Below, one piece after another: positions 18,753-27,378 of a stretch of 64,000 nucleotides of DNA. Origin of the DNA: B1 sp964355075 (GTDB lineage Bacteria > Bacteroidota > Bacteroidia > UKL13-3); the NCBI GenBank assembly GCA_964355075.1, contig CAYHCF010000007.1, positions 46,114-110,113 of the forward strand, read 5' to 3'. The position numbers and the translations under genes are program-made. Position 1 is the stretch's first letter, and each line of letters begins with the position of its first letter. The notes beneath the pieces are model-generated. The model ran no database searches, had not been told where the DNA came from, and saw nothing but the letters and a program-made list of their open reading frames with translations.

Positions 18753-19396
18753 CGGCCAAACTCCGAAGGATCATATTTCATGCCTGCCACAACTTTTAAG
18801 GGCAAAGCATTTTCTTTAGGCGGAATCGGGCAGAAATAACTGTCGTTATAGGCACAGTAAGGGTTATAAGCCAGGTTGAAATCTATTTCAATCTGATTCC
18901 CATGGGGTGCGTTTTCCCCTGGTTTCACGCAATCAATATATCTTCCTCCTCCATAGGTCTGATCTCCATTGGTATCATCCGTAAAAGGTATAAATAAGTA
19001 ATTTTCATTCCCCTCTTTTTTAACAGCCTGTTCCAAAATCATCAATGCGTATTTTTTGCCCATTAGACTGAAATGGGCTTTGGCGAAAAATTTATACGGC
19101 CTGGTGATTTGGTGCGAGTGTAATAACTCAAAAATACCCGTGTCTGCAATCGGTTCAAGCTCTGCCATTACCTTATAACCGGGATTTACCGGATAAAATT
19201 TCAGCCCGGTAAAGTGTTTAAAAGAAGCCGAGTCGAGTGGGGACTGGGTTCTGTCAAAAAAACTTTCGTTCAATTGCAGTCGTTTGGCTGCGAGGGTTTG
19301 AAAATATTCTGTTTGATCCTGTTGGGTACAGGCACAAAAAAACAATACAAGAAAACAAAGACTATTTAACAGGAGTTTCCTTTGAATGAACAACAT
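18749..19396 (-). CDS. DUF1684 family lipoprotein
   Basis: 215 residues. An N-terminal lipoprotein signal (LVLFFCACTQQD, lipobox Cys about 23) is followed by the DUF1684 fold: LNESFFDRTQSPLD near the start, the GRYIDC segment and the conserved C-terminal NLAYNPYCAYNDSYFCPIPP motif. Function is unknown; DUF1684 proteins are widespread and conserve the Asn-Pro-Tyr-Cys and Cys-Pro-Ile-Pro-Pro residues. Its start overlaps the upstream Omp28-like gene by 35 bp, so translation is probably coupled, and its stop overlaps the converging deacylase gene by 4 bp. Confidence 0.88.
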   Translation of the reverse strand: MLFIQRKLLLNSLCFLVLFFCACTQQDQTEYFQTLAAKRLQLNESFFDRTQSPLDSASFKHFTGLKFYPVNPGYKVMAELEPIADTGIFELLHSHQITRPYKFFAKAHFSLMGKKYALMILEQAVKKEGNENYLFIPFTDDTNGDQTYGGGRYIDCVKPGENAPHGNQIEIDFNLAYNPYCAYNDSYFCPIPPKENALPLKVVAGMKYDPSEFGR

Positions 19397-20264
19397 ATTT
19401 TTTGGTTGTATTCATATGAACGGAAGCAATTACATCCAGGTTTGTTTTAACCCAAGCCGGATCGCGTTTAAATTTGTATTTTTTATAGAAAACTCTTCCG
19501 GGCTCTAATTTAGCTTTTAATAAATCGCCAAAATAGTCGGTAACAACGGCTCGTAATACATGTCGGTGAACATAGTTCTCCTCATAAATCGGCAGACCAT
19601 TTATATCGGTACTTTCCTGAACGTCAACCATGCCACTTTCAATGATAAAAATGGAGACATAATGAGAATCCAATACCGATTCGGTATATTTAAGCGTACA
19701 TTCAATTGAAATGGAATCGCCTGTATTATTGGCATTCACATTAATATTTACCGGTGTTGGAAGTGCCAGTTCTGTTGTTACCGCAGCCGACCATTTATCA
19801 AAACTAATATTAAAGCGAGTCTCTCCTGAATGCAATTTTCGGTTCACATTTCCAATAGGCAATGACCCAGATTCTTTACCCGTCATATTAAAAATCTGAG
19901 CCCCGGCATCTGTTCTGAAATCGTATTTACTTGGATGCGGCTCACCAGAGCCAAAAGGAGTTGTCAGCGAGTTGTACTCATTCAAAGGATGAGCGGTAAT
20001 AATATTTATTCTTCCCGGATTATTATCAGAAATTTTTGTTGCCTCCAGTTGTGCTTTCGGACAATTTGGACAGCGAACTCCTGTAAATTCTTCAATCACT
20101 ACATTTTTTTGTTCGGGAGTAGGCGCAGGTATGGATACATAAGTGGTATCAACCGAAGCATTAGAAGGTTTCAGATTAATATAAGGAGGTGTTTCTTTGC
20201 AGGAACTTATGATAAAAAGGGTAAGTAACAGGATTTCAATACCCAAATTTTGAATCTGTTTCAT
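19362..20264 (-). CDS. Omp28-related lipoprotein
   Basis: 300 residues. A lipoprotein signal peptide (LLLTLFIISSCKE, lipobox Cys about 22) is followed by VVIEEFTGVRCPNCP, the thioredoxin-like CxxC motif of the Omp28 family, a beta-sandwich region and the YVHRHVLRAVVTD motif shared with the T9SS Omp28 protein at 14974. Unlike that protein it lacks a T9SS domain and is instead lipid-anchored. It lies 4 bp after the DUF6029 gene and overlaps the DUF1684 gene, forming a three-gene operon. The Omp28 / DUF6029 pairing is recalled as common in Bacteroidota. Probably outer-membrane attached; precise activity unknown. Confidence 0.87.
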   Translation of the reverse strand: MKQIQNLGIEILLLTLFIISSCKETPPYINLKPSNASVDTTYVSIPAPTPEQKNVVIEEFTGVRCPNCPKAQLEATKISDNNPGRINIITAHPLNEYNSLTTPFGSGEPHPSKYDFRTDAGAQIFNMTGKESGSLPIGNVNRKLHSGETRFNISFDKWSAAVTTELALPTPVNINVNANNTGDSISIECTLKYTESVLDSHYVSIFIIESGMVDVQESTDINGLPIYEENYVHRHVLRAVVTDYFGDLLKAKLEPGRVFYKKYKFKRDPAWVKTNLDVIASVHMNTTKKYVVHSKETPVK

Positions 20265-20268
20265 ATCT

Positions 20269-21948
20269 TTAAAAATTTGTAGTTAATGTAATTCTAAATC
20301 CACTAAATGCAGGTTCCACCCTGCAAACCCCACCGGTACAATTTACGCCTTCCACCTGCCGGATATAACCTCCGGTAAAACGGGTATTGCTATGTGTATA
20401 GGCCATAAAAAAATTCCAGTAGTGCACCAACTTAAAGGTTTCGCCTGCAGCCGGTTTATTTCTAAAACCCGGTTTCACATTAACCATGTCACCAAAACTA
20501 AACGAATAATGAGGTGCCATATTGAACTCTATTAAACCGTTTACAAAACTACCTAAATCCTGCGAAGTGGATAGGTATTGTGATTCAATCCGAAGCGATT
20601 TCTCAGGTGTTAATTTATAGGTAGCCTCTCCAAAAATAGTGTTTGCAATAACATAAGGAACACCCGGTTTTACCTCATATAGTTTTTGGTTATAATTGAT
20701 ATTCTGATAACCTAATAACAGCTTAAATTTCTTGTTGAATTTATGTTGAAACTCAAAGTAAAATTCACGGTAATAACGGGCGGTATCTGCATTGGTGTTT
20801 AAGGGATTAATCGTATTTCCTTTAAAGGTGCCTTTTCCCGTAGCCAGCGAGGTATTAAAATTAAATTGGGTTTGATGTTTTTTGAGTGCCTTAGGCTTGT
20901 AGCTGAGTTCGAATTGCAATCCATTTTCACCAAACTCTTGTGTAAATGCATTGTAACGCGCCAATAAACGGTAAACATTTTGCCGGGTAACACTTGGCAG
21001 ATAAGCAATCATTCCATTATTCAGATTTTCCTTAGGAGAGGTTCGTAAAGAAAACTTATCAATATACCTGTATTGCACATTGATCCCTAAACCCTTGGTT
21101 GAATAGGATAAGCTGGTTAAATATACTTTTCCGGCTTGTAATTCCATCCTGTTAGTAGCAGGATTGACAACGGCTTCTTCGGTTTTTTGCGCAGCCTCCG
21201 CATACCATGCTATATTTTTATAGCGCAGTGTATTGTAAACATTATATACAAAAACGTTGTATTTGGGTAAAAACCGGTTTTCCAAATCATAATTATTGAT
21301 ATCAGAAGCCATCGCATCCATGGTTTCTTTGTCGATGGTACGGTTTACGATACTTGCTCCAGGTTCCATGCTAAAATTCTCCGACAGATCAAAATGATGT
21401 TCGGCATTAAAGCCTTTTATCACCATTGGACGTAGCTCAAACCTGTTTTTTTGAAGGCCGGTAAATGCCTTTATGGTTGTATTATCAGTAGGTTGCCAGC
21501 GTAACCGAACCCCCTGAATACCAAAATCGAGCCCAAGATTTCTATCTTCATAAGCCCTGAAAACCATCCCGCTTGCAAACTGGTCATAGAAATAACCGAC
21601 CGTAATATTTAAGCGATTAATGTCTTTGCTGATCGACCAGATGGCTATGCCGCTTTTGGTATATGCTTCATTTGGACTTAAAAGGGGTGAGTTATTAAAT
21701 AAATCGAATCGGGCCGAAAATGTGTAGCCTTTGTATTTGTAATTTAACAATAACCAGGCATCTGTGCTTGACAGTTCCTTCTGGTATTGGGTTGAAGTGG
21801 CACCTATGCTGCTGTCTTTTAAATAAAACTGATTGGTGGTTTGAAAGTTTCCGGAGAATTCTCCATCGTCTGATTTCTTTTCGGGATCCTGGGCAAAAAC
21901 AGGATTCAACAAACCTAATAAAGGCAATAAGAGTAAGATTTTTTTCAT
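20269..21948 (-). CDS. DUF6029 family outer membrane beta-barrel protein
   Basis: 559 residues. A clean signal peptide (MKKILLLLPLLGLLNPVFAQ) is followed by alternating amphipathic beta strands with many aromatic residues and a terminal strand ending RITLTTNF, typical of an outer-membrane barrel. Recognisable DUF6029 segments are the N-terminal GEFSGNFQTTNQFY and the ITVGYFYDQFASGMVFRAYEDRNLG stretch, where shared ITVGYFYDQF is the best anchor. It is the first gene of an operon with the Omp28-like lipoprotein and the DUF1684 lipoprotein. The family has no assigned biochemical role; the barrel may be a surface porin-like partner of the Omp28-like protein. Confidence 0.82.
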   Translation of the reverse strand: MKKILLLLPLLGLLNPVFAQDPEKKSDDGEFSGNFQTTNQFYLKDSSIGATSTQYQKELSSTDAWLLLNYKYKGYTFSARFDLFNNSPLLSPNEAYTKSGIAIWSISKDINRLNITVGYFYDQFASGMVFRAYEDRNLGLDFGIQGVRLRWQPTDNTTIKAFTGLQKNRFELRPMVIKGFNAEHHFDLSENFSMEPGASIVNRTIDKETMDAMASDINNYDLENRFLPKYNVFVYNVYNTLRYKNIAWYAEAAQKTEEAVVNPATNRMELQAGKVYLTSLSYSTKGLGINVQYRYIDKFSLRTSPKENLNNGMIAYLPSVTRQNVYRLLARYNAFTQEFGENGLQFELSYKPKALKKHQTQFNFNTSLATGKGTFKGNTINPLNTNADTARYYREFYFEFQHKFNKKFKLLLGYQNINYNQKLYEVKPGVPYVIANTIFGEATYKLTPEKSLRIESQYLSTSQDLGSFVNGLIEFNMAPHYSFSFGDMVNVKPGFRNKPAAGETFKLVHYWNFFMAYTHSNTRFTGGYIRQVEGVNCTGGVCRVEPAFSGFRITLTTNF

Positions 21949-21998
21949 TAATTCCTTATTGATGCGTCAGCTAAAATAATTATTTTTCCGAAATTGCT

Positions 21999-22547
21999 TT
22001 ATTTTCCTTTGAACTCAATATTCTCAGAATCGCCCCAAAGTTGCTCAATCCCATAAAAATCGCGCTTTTCTTCCTGGAAAATATGAGCAACTACATTAAA
22101 GTAATCTAATAATATCCATTCCATATTTTCGTAGCCTTCGCGGTGCAGTGGGTTTTCATTCAAATTTTTCTTCACTTCTTCTTCTACGCTTTTGGCAATG
22201 GCATCAACCTGCTTATCACTGATGGCATGAGAAATTACAAAAAAATCGGAAGAAGCACCTGGAATCTTTCTCATGTCCAAAATCCGGATATTTTCCGCCT
22301 TTTTCTCAAACATGCCCTGGGCAACTGTAAGTGCCAGCAATAAAGCCGGTTCTGTCGTTTTTATTTCTTTAGTTTTCCTGACAGCTACTTTTTTAGGAGC
22401 AACTTTTTTGGGCTCAAGTGGTTTTTTAATGATTCTTTTCTTTTCAGTCACTTTTTTTCCGGCAACTTTTTTGGCCGGAGATTTGGTAACGACCGTTTTC
22501 TTTACAGTCTCTTTTTTTTCAACTTTTTTTGCTGGTAATTTTGCCAT
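21999..22547 (-). CDS. rsfS: Ribosome silencing factor RsfS with basic N-terminal extension
   Basis: 182 residues; typical RsfS is about 110-120. The C-terminal 115 residues contain the RsfS/Iojap core: ENIRILDMRKIPGASSDFFVI, SDKQVDAIAKSVEEE, and the EGYENMEWILLDYFNVVAHIF signature, ending with FYGIEQLWGD. It binds ribosomal protein uL14 and blocks subunit joining under starvation. The first 65 or so residues are a low-complexity Lys/Ala/Val-rich tail with repeated PAKKV and KKxV-like units resembling histone-H1-like tails; this may bind rRNA or DNA. It is divergent from birA, with only 19 bp between start codons. Confidence 0.92.
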   Translation of the reverse strand: MAKLPAKKVEKKETVKKTVVTKSPAKKVAGKKVTEKKRIIKKPLEPKKVAPKKVAVRKTKEIKTTEPALLLALTVAQGMFEKKAENIRILDMRKIPGASSDFFVISHAISDKQVDAIAKSVEEEVKKNLNENPLHREGYENMEWILLDYFNVVAHIFQEEKRDFYGIEQLWGDSENIEFKGK

Positions 22548-22555
22548 GTAGATTC

Positions 22556-22561
22556 AAGGAG
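22556..22561 (+). promoter_or_regulatory. Shine-Dalgarno-like site deciding the TTG start of birA
   Basis: AAGGAG lies 5 nt before a TTG at 22567. There is no ATG until far inside the conserved domain and a stop codon at 22549-22551 excludes an upstream extension, so the site supports TTG initiation. Clear SD sites are uncommon in Bacteroidota. Confidence 0.55.
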
Positions 22562-22566
22562 TAAAT

Positions 22567-23349
22567 TTGTCGCAAAATAAGCTTTTTTTATTGGCACTCA
22601 ATCAAACTCTTATCGGAAGTCACACTGTTTTTTTATCAGAAACCTCTTCCACCAATGATTCACTGAAACTACTTTTTGCCAATGAAGCTTTGGCGGAAGG
22701 CAGTGTTTTGTACACTTCATTTCAATCTTCGGGCAGAGGCCAGCAAGAGGCCAACTGGGAGTCGGAATCTGGCAAAAACCTGTTAATGAGCGTTTTATTG
22801 AAGCCCACTTTTTTGCAGGCGGAGGAACAATTGTGGTTAAATATTTGTGTGAGCCTGGCATTGAAAGAAACAATAACCGAGATTTCGGGTTGCAAAAGTT
22901 TTATAAAATGGCCCAATGATATCTATGCCCAACATCATAAAATTGCGGGAATTCTAATCGAAAATGTTTTGCAGGGGAGCAAAATCAAATTCTCAATTAT
23001 TGGAATTGGGTTGAATATAAACCAGGTATATTTTAAAAATAACAAAGCAAAATCTTTATGTCAATTAGCTGAAAAGCAATTTAATGTAAATGAAGCAAGA
23101 AAAATTCTATGCAAAAATCTGGATCATTTTTACTTGCTCCTCAGGCAAAAACAATGGCCCATATTATGGGATTTATACCACCAGAATTTATACGGAAAAG
23201 GGGAAATGGCTAAATTTATTTTAAACGGTAAAGAAGTCACCGCACAAATTCTGGGATTAGATAGGCTGGGAAAGTTACATTTGCTGATTGAGGATGAAGT
23301 AAAAAGTTTTGCGAATAGAGAAGTAACATTTGTAGATCTTATTCCGTAG
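22567..23349 (+). CDS. birA: Biotin--[acetyl-CoA-carboxylase] ligase
   Basis: 260 residues, TTG start supported by a nearby AAGGAG. Catalytic motifs: SETSSTNDSL, the biotinyl-AMP-binding QSSGRGQQEANW loop (GRGxxxxxW), KWPNDIYAQHHKIAGILIEN with the catalytic Lys, and GIGLNIN. A short C-terminal SH3-like domain follows. The N-terminal helix-turn-helix of repressor-type BirA is absent, so this is a group I ligase that biotinylates carboxylases without acting as a repressor. It is divergent from rsfS and followed 36 bp later by coaX, which may share its transcript. Confidence 0.95.
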   Translation: MSQNKLFLLALNQTLIGSHTVFLSETSSTNDSLKLLFANEALAEGSVLYTSFQSSGRGQQEANWESESGKNLLMSVLLKPTFLQAEEQLWLNICVSLALKETITEISGCKSFIKWPNDIYAQHHKIAGILIENVLQGSKIKFSIIGIGLNINQVYFKNNKAKSLCQLAEKQFNVNEARKILCKNLDHFYLLLRQKQWPILWDLYHQNLYGKGEMAKFILNGKEVTAQILGLDRLGKLHLLIEDEVKSFANREVTFVDLIP

Positions 23350-23385
23350 TTAATAAAACACCGAAAAACGCCACAACCCTACTGA

Positions 23386-24108
23386 ATGAAAATATTGGCT
23401 GTAGACATTGGAAACACAAAGATAAAAGCAGGGGTTTTTTCAAACCTAACACTACTCAAAAAGTTTGAAATTCTGAATGAGGATAAGGAAGAAATCTGTG
23501 CTATTTTTGATGCGTTTGAAATTGAAAGGCTGATTATCAGTAATGTTTCAGGTGATGATAGTGTAATGAAACTCATCCCAGGGAATATTCCTATCTTTAC
23601 CCTCAACTCCAGCGTAAAGCTTCCTTTCAAAAATTTCTACAAAAGCAAACTGAGCCTGGGGGTTGACCGGATAGCTATGGTTGCTGGAGCACAGCATTTT
23701 TTCCCGGACAAGAATTGCCTGATCATTGATGCCGGAACCTGTGTTACCTATGATATTTTAAATAGTAATGGAGCGTATTTGGGGGGAAATATCACACCTG
23801 GCTTACAAATGCGATTAAAAGCCATGAATAAATTTACCGGTAAACTCCCTTTTCCCAAATGGAAAAATCCAGCGCACATTTTGGGTAAGGATACTGAGAA
23901 TTGTATGCTTTCGGGTGCCTATTTTGGTTTGATTGGTGAGATTCAGTATTTTAAAAACGAATACGAAAAAGAATTTCCCCATTTAAATGTATTAATCAGT
24001 GGAGGAGATGCTACCCTATTGGCAAAACCCTTTAAAAACAGCATCTTTGTGCACGAGCACTTATTATTGTACGGATTAATTAAAATTTTGACTATCAATG
24101 TTTATTAA
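23386..24108 (+). CDS. coaX: Type III pantothenate kinase
   Basis: 240 residues. An ASKHA-fold kinase phosphorylating pantothenate, the first step of coenzyme A synthesis. Motifs are the N-terminal phosphate-binding VDIGNTKIKAGVF, the LSLGVDRIAMVAGA segment, the IIDAGTCVTYDIL signature with its catalytic and cation-binding residues, GGNITPGLQMRLKAM and the C-terminal LISGGDATLL. The last 11 bp overlap the downstream outer-membrane protein gene. The coaX, outer-membrane protein, lptC order is recalled as common in Bacteroidota. Confidence 0.96.
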   Translation: MKILAVDIGNTKIKAGVFSNLTLLKKFEILNEDKEEICAIFDAFEIERLIISNVSGDDSVMKLIPGNIPIFTLNSSVKLPFKNFYKSKLSLGVDRIAMVAGAQHFFPDKNCLIIDAGTCVTYDILNSNGAYLGGNITPGLQMRLKAMNKFTGKLPFPKWKNPAHILGKDTENCMLSGAYFGLIGEIQYFKNEYEKEFPHLNVLISGGDATLLAKPFKNSIFVHEHLLLYGLIKILTINVY

Positions 24109-25420
24109 AGCAAAAGAGCTACTTATTCTAGGTTTTATAATTGGGTTTAGCTTCTTTTCTCAGCTTTATTCACAAAATATTACTAAATCACCCTATTCAA
24201 TTATCGGGGTGGGAGATATTCTTTTTAAGGGAAATGCCTGCAATTATACCTTGGGTCAAACCACTCAGGGGAAAAGGAGTCCTTTTCATATTAATACGCT
24301 AAATCCGGCATCTTATAGTAACTTAACTTTTACAAATATTGAAGCCGGTGCAGTATACAGCAATGCGAATTTTGAAGGAGCCGCCAATATTAGTGGGGTG
24401 AACAATGCCTGGATTTCTTATATCAATTTTGCTTTTCCGCTTTCGGCAAAAAGAGGGATAGGAGCTTCTTTTGGAACTTCCCCTTTTTCAGGAGTAGGTT
24501 ATAATATCAGTTCTTCCAATTTAATCTCAGGGGATACCGGTAATAGCCTTCCCATTAATATTCCTGCAACTAATAATTATTCAGGCAGAGGGGGTTTGTC
24601 TATGTTTTACCTTGGATACGGAATGAGGTTATACCGTACCGTTTCTGTAGGAATGAATGCAAACTACATTTTTGGTCAAATAAAAAATACCAATCAGTTA
24701 TTAATTCCGGCTCAGTACAAAATGTTTAATTTAAATGAAGACAAAGTGAGCTATTTAAGGGGTTGGTCGTACGATATTGGGATTCAATTGCATGATACTT
24801 TTAATTTTGGCAAATTGAAAACACATGAATACGAATGGGCAATTGGCGCTACCCTAACTCCGGCAAGTATATTAGACGTTGATCAAAGCTATATTCTCAG
24901 GACCCTGCCAATTGGAAGTGGCATTGGCATTAAAGATACCGTTTTCAATAACGAAAACTTAAAGGGAACGGCAAATTTTCCGCTTGGCTGGAAGCTTGGA
25001 TTTAGCGTTGGGGAGAAAGAGAAATGGAATTTTGCAGGAGATTTAAAAGGTACCAACTGGAGTGATTTTAAAAATTTCGGAGTCAATGATTCATTGAGAG
25101 ACAGCTGGGGAATAGGGCTTGGCGGAAGTATTATTCCTGACTATCGAAATCAAAAAAACATTTTATATCGATTGGAATATCGTATTGGATACCGGTATGA
25201 ACAAAGTAATATATCCATTAACAAAACAGGTATCGATATTCAGGCGATAACGTTTGGACTTGGAATCCCTTTAACAAAAAGCCGCTCTAAACTGAATTTG
25301 GGTTTTGAATATCTGACACGAGGAACGGCCCAAAATGGTTTGGTTCAGGAAAACTATTTCAGATTTATTGTTGGTATTAGTTTTACCGATAAATGGTTCC
25401 ACAGATACCGTTATGATTAA
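24098..25420 (+). CDS. Outer membrane beta-barrel protein between coaX and lptC
   Basis: 440 residues. Signal peptide (hydrophobic 9-24, ending LYSQN) followed by a mature start KSPYSIIGVGD and GNACNYTLGQTTQG with many Gly/aromatic-rich amphipathic strands, ending YRYD. The SPYSIIGVGD plus LNPASYSNL pattern resembles the FadL/PorV-like barrel superfamily, and the family is fixed beside lptC in many Bacteroidota. It overlaps coaX by 11 bp and lptC by 8 bp, so all three are translationally coupled. A role in outer-membrane biogenesis or lipid handling is inferred from context only. Confidence 0.82.
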   Translation: MFIKAKELLILGFIIGFSFFSQLYSQNITKSPYSIIGVGDILFKGNACNYTLGQTTQGKRSPFHINTLNPASYSNLTFTNIEAGAVYSNANFEGAANISGVNNAWISYINFAFPLSAKRGIGASFGTSPFSGVGYNISSSNLISGDTGNSLPINIPATNNYSGRGGLSMFYLGYGMRLYRTVSVGMNANYIFGQIKNTNQLLIPAQYKMFNLNEDKVSYLRGWSYDIGIQLHDTFNFGKLKTHEYEWAIGATLTPASILDVDQSYILRTLPIGSGIGIKDTVFNNENLKGTANFPLGWKLGFSVGEKEKWNFAGDLKGTNWSDFKNFGVNDSLRDSWGIGLGGSIIPDYRNQKNILYRLEYRIGYRYEQSNISINKTGIDIQAITFGLGIPLTKSRSKLNLGFEYLTRGTAQNGLVQENYFRFIVGISFTDKWFHRYRYD

Positions 25421-25961
25421 CAAAATTTATTTTTTTGCTTTTACCATTTTGTTTACTGTTCTGGCTTCCTGTGGTTCTAATGATGTAGAAAAAATAAAGG
25501 TATCTGCTGATTCAAAAAAAATTGCCATTGAGCGCGGAACCAATATTAGTATCAGCTATTCGGATAGCGGATATCTGAAAGCTCGTTTGTTTGCTCCTTT
25601 ACTTGAAAGATACAGCAGTGAACTTATGCTTGAAACAGAAATGAAACAAGGAATTACTGCATATTTTTATAATAACGACGGAAGGATAAACAGTTACCTG
25701 AAGAGTAAGTACGCTAAAAGAGATGAACGCTCAAGAACTATTACTGCCCGCAATGATGTGCATGTGATTAATAACAAAGGAGATTCGCTCAGCACCGAAG
25801 AATTAATCTGGAATGAGCAAACAGACCGTATTTATTCTGATAAATTTGTAAAAATAATTTCACCCGACCGGATTATTCTGGGTACCGGATTGGAATCAAA
25901 TACTGAATTTACGCGCTTTAAAGTATTAAATATTACCGGCATTATTAATCTAAAAGAATAA
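25413..25961 (+). CDS. lptC: LPS export periplasmic protein LptC
   Basis: 182 residues from the ATG at 25413, overlapping the upstream stop by 8 bp; a longer frame from 25335 has no signal sequence. A lipoprotein-like or anchor segment (FAFTILFTVLASCG) precedes a beta-jellyroll with SDSGYLKARLFAPLLE, RDERSRTITARNDVHVINNKGD and STEELIWNEQTDRIYSDKFVKI, all characteristic of LptC, which takes LPS from LptB2FG to LptA. The Cys in ASCG may be lipidated, a variation from the transmembrane anchor of enterobacterial LptC. The final A of the stop codon is also the first base of the next small gene. Confidence 0.93.
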   Translation: MINKIYFFAFTILFTVLASCGSNDVEKIKVSADSKKIAIERGTNISISYSDSGYLKARLFAPLLERYSSELMLETEMKQGITAYFYNNDGRINSYLKSKYAKRDERSRTITARNDVHVINNKGDSLSTEELIWNEQTDRIYSDKFVKIISPDRIILGTGLESNTEFTRFKVLNITGIINLKE

Positions 25962-26128
25962 TGGATAAATGGATCGTTCGGAATTGGTTAATTCTTTCGA
26001 TTACTGCATTAATTGTTGGTTTTTGGATTGGATTTTTTGAAGATTTTACAAAGGGAAAGGCCTATATGTTTTTTATCCTGAGTATTGTTTTTTTCTATCT
26101 ATGGCTTAAGAAAAGCGGTAAGATCTGA
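25961..26128 (+). CDS. Small two-helix membrane protein (55 aa)
   Basis: Found by reading; its ATG overlaps the lptC stop as TAATG. The 55-residue product has two hydrophobic segments (about 9-25, LILSITALIVGFWIGFF; and 36-48, MFFILSIVFFYLWL) separated by a charged FEDFTKGKAY loop and a basic tail KKSGKI. The 1-bp overlap and position strongly suggest a real, coupled member of the coaX-lptC operon. No family is recognised. It could be a small subunit in LPS export or only a conserved membrane peptide. Spacing to the converging methyltransferase gene is 28 bp. Confidence 0.7.
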   Translation: MDKWIVRNWLILSITALIVGFWIGFFEDFTKGKAYMFFILSIVFFYLWLKKSGKI

Positions 26129-26156
26129 TCCTCTTTTAAAAGACAATTTACAGGAC

Positions 26157-27215
26157 CTAAGCCAACTTGCATTTCAATATGGTATGGTAACTATCTCCTA
26201 TGAGCGGGAAAGTTTCTATTACCTTTAAACCCGCTTTGTTCACCAGGTCGGTCATTACCCCTTCTGAATACATTTTGCTATTGCCATTGGCGATGAAAGT
26301 AAAATATAATGAAGTGGCAGTAAGGCAGTATTTAGCGGCAGGGAATTTCTGATTATCAATGAAGGTTTCAAGGATAAAAATATTTGTATGAGAATCGGCC
26401 GCCTGAGCCACATTTTTGAGTATGGCAACAATTTCTGATTCCGAAAAGCAATCTAAAAACTGACTCATCCACACGGCATCGGCACCTTTTGGAATCTTCA
26501 TGCTTTCATCTAATAAATTAATTGGGTGATAATCAATCCGGTTGCTTAGTCCCTGCTGCACTGCATTGGCTTTTGCCACCTTGATCTGAACAGGTAAATC
26601 CAATATTTTCACATTTACCTGCGGATCGTGGTTGCAGCATGCAAATGACCATTTACCAGTGTTGCCCCCAATATCAAAAATGTATTTTGGATGGTCTTTA
26701 AAAACAATTTCCAATGCTGCAGGAAAAGCATTGTCGGAATAAAAATGATCGAATTCAAACCAGGATTTTTTTTGTTCCGGATTTAGCTCAGATAAGCCCT
26801 GATAAACGGTATCCCAATTGCCCAAAGTTTTCAATCCGGCCGGTTTTCCTTCCAGAATGGATTCTTTGGTATATTGAGCACCGCGATAACAAATATCTTC
26901 AACAAAATTAAAGTTTACTTCGGTCATTTTATCCATATTAATAAAAACGCCGGTCATGGTAAGGGTAACGGTTTCTTTATCCAGAAATTCAACCACATTG
27001 GCGCTCTCAGCGGCTTCAAGCAATACCCTGACCCCATAATCACTGTAGTTTAGTTGTTTGCATATTTCTGCTATCTGTATTCCCTTTCTGTGCTTTGAAA
27101 CAAGCTCCAAAATGCCCAGTTTTTTTAAGGAGAGGATAGCCTGAAAATAGATAGGGCCAAAAGCCAGTCTTTGAGCTTCGTAAATTGCCTCGAGTGCGTT
27201 AAGTTTTGTTGACAT
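26157..27215 (-). CDS. SAM-dependent O-methyltransferase (acetylserotonin OMT-like)
   Basis: 352 residues. N-terminal winged-helix dimerisation domain (about 10-100: FQAILSLKKLGILELV, YSDYGVRVLLEAAESA), then a Rossmann methyltransferase with motif I YIFDIGGNTGKWSF, motif II-like VKILDLP, and the DAVWMSQFLDCFSESEIVAIL segment. This is the plant-OMT-like (methyltransf_2) architecture used in aromatic polyketide tailoring. It has its own upstream region after the terminator at 27290-27331. Flexirubins can carry ring methyl groups, so a tailoring role is plausible, but the sequence does not tell O- from C-methylation. Confidence 0.85.
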   Translation of the reverse strand: MSTKLNALEAIYEAQRLAFGPIYFQAILSLKKLGILELVSKHRKGIQIAEICKQLNYSDYGVRVLLEAAESANVVEFLDKETVTLTMTGVFINMDKMTEVNFNFVEDICYRGAQYTKESILEGKPAGLKTLGNWDTVYQGLSELNPEQKKSWFEFDHFYSDNAFPAALEIVFKDHPKYIFDIGGNTGKWSFACCNHDPQVNVKILDLPVQIKVAKANAVQQGLSNRIDYHPINLLDESMKIPKGADAVWMSQFLDCFSESEIVAILKNVAQAADSHTNIFILETFIDNQKFPAAKYCLTATSLYFTFIANGNSKMYSEGVMTDLVNKAGLKVIETFPLIGDSYHTILKCKLA

Positions 27216-27289
27216 TTTAAATATATTTTGTTTCGAATTGGTTTTGAATCATTATTGAATTTCAAGGAAAATTTTAATATTCCTAAAAG

Positions 27290-27331
27290 AAAAAGTCTTT
27301 CAATATTTATTTAAATACTGAAAGACTTTTT
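27290..27331 (-). terminator. Rho-independent-like terminator
   Basis: A perfect 13-bp stem (AAAAAGTCTTTCA paired with TGAAAGACTTTTT) with a 16-nt loop; on the minus strand it is followed by a T-rich run. It lies about 50 bp beyond the stop of the gene at 27379 and before the methyltransferase start, separating the two transcripts. Confidence 0.78.
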
Positions 27332-27378
27332 ATAACAAAATAAGCTGATTTGAATTTTCTATAAAGATGAGTCAAAAA

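Noticed and set aside
22273..22551. 92-codon plus-strand frame over rsfS
   Set aside because: It is an antisense shadow of the Lys-rich rsfS tail and has low-complexity Phe/Val composition.
26132..26143. TCTTTTAAAAGA palindrome as terminator between converging genes
   Set aside because: Only AT pairs, 12 bp with no loop; too weak to call.
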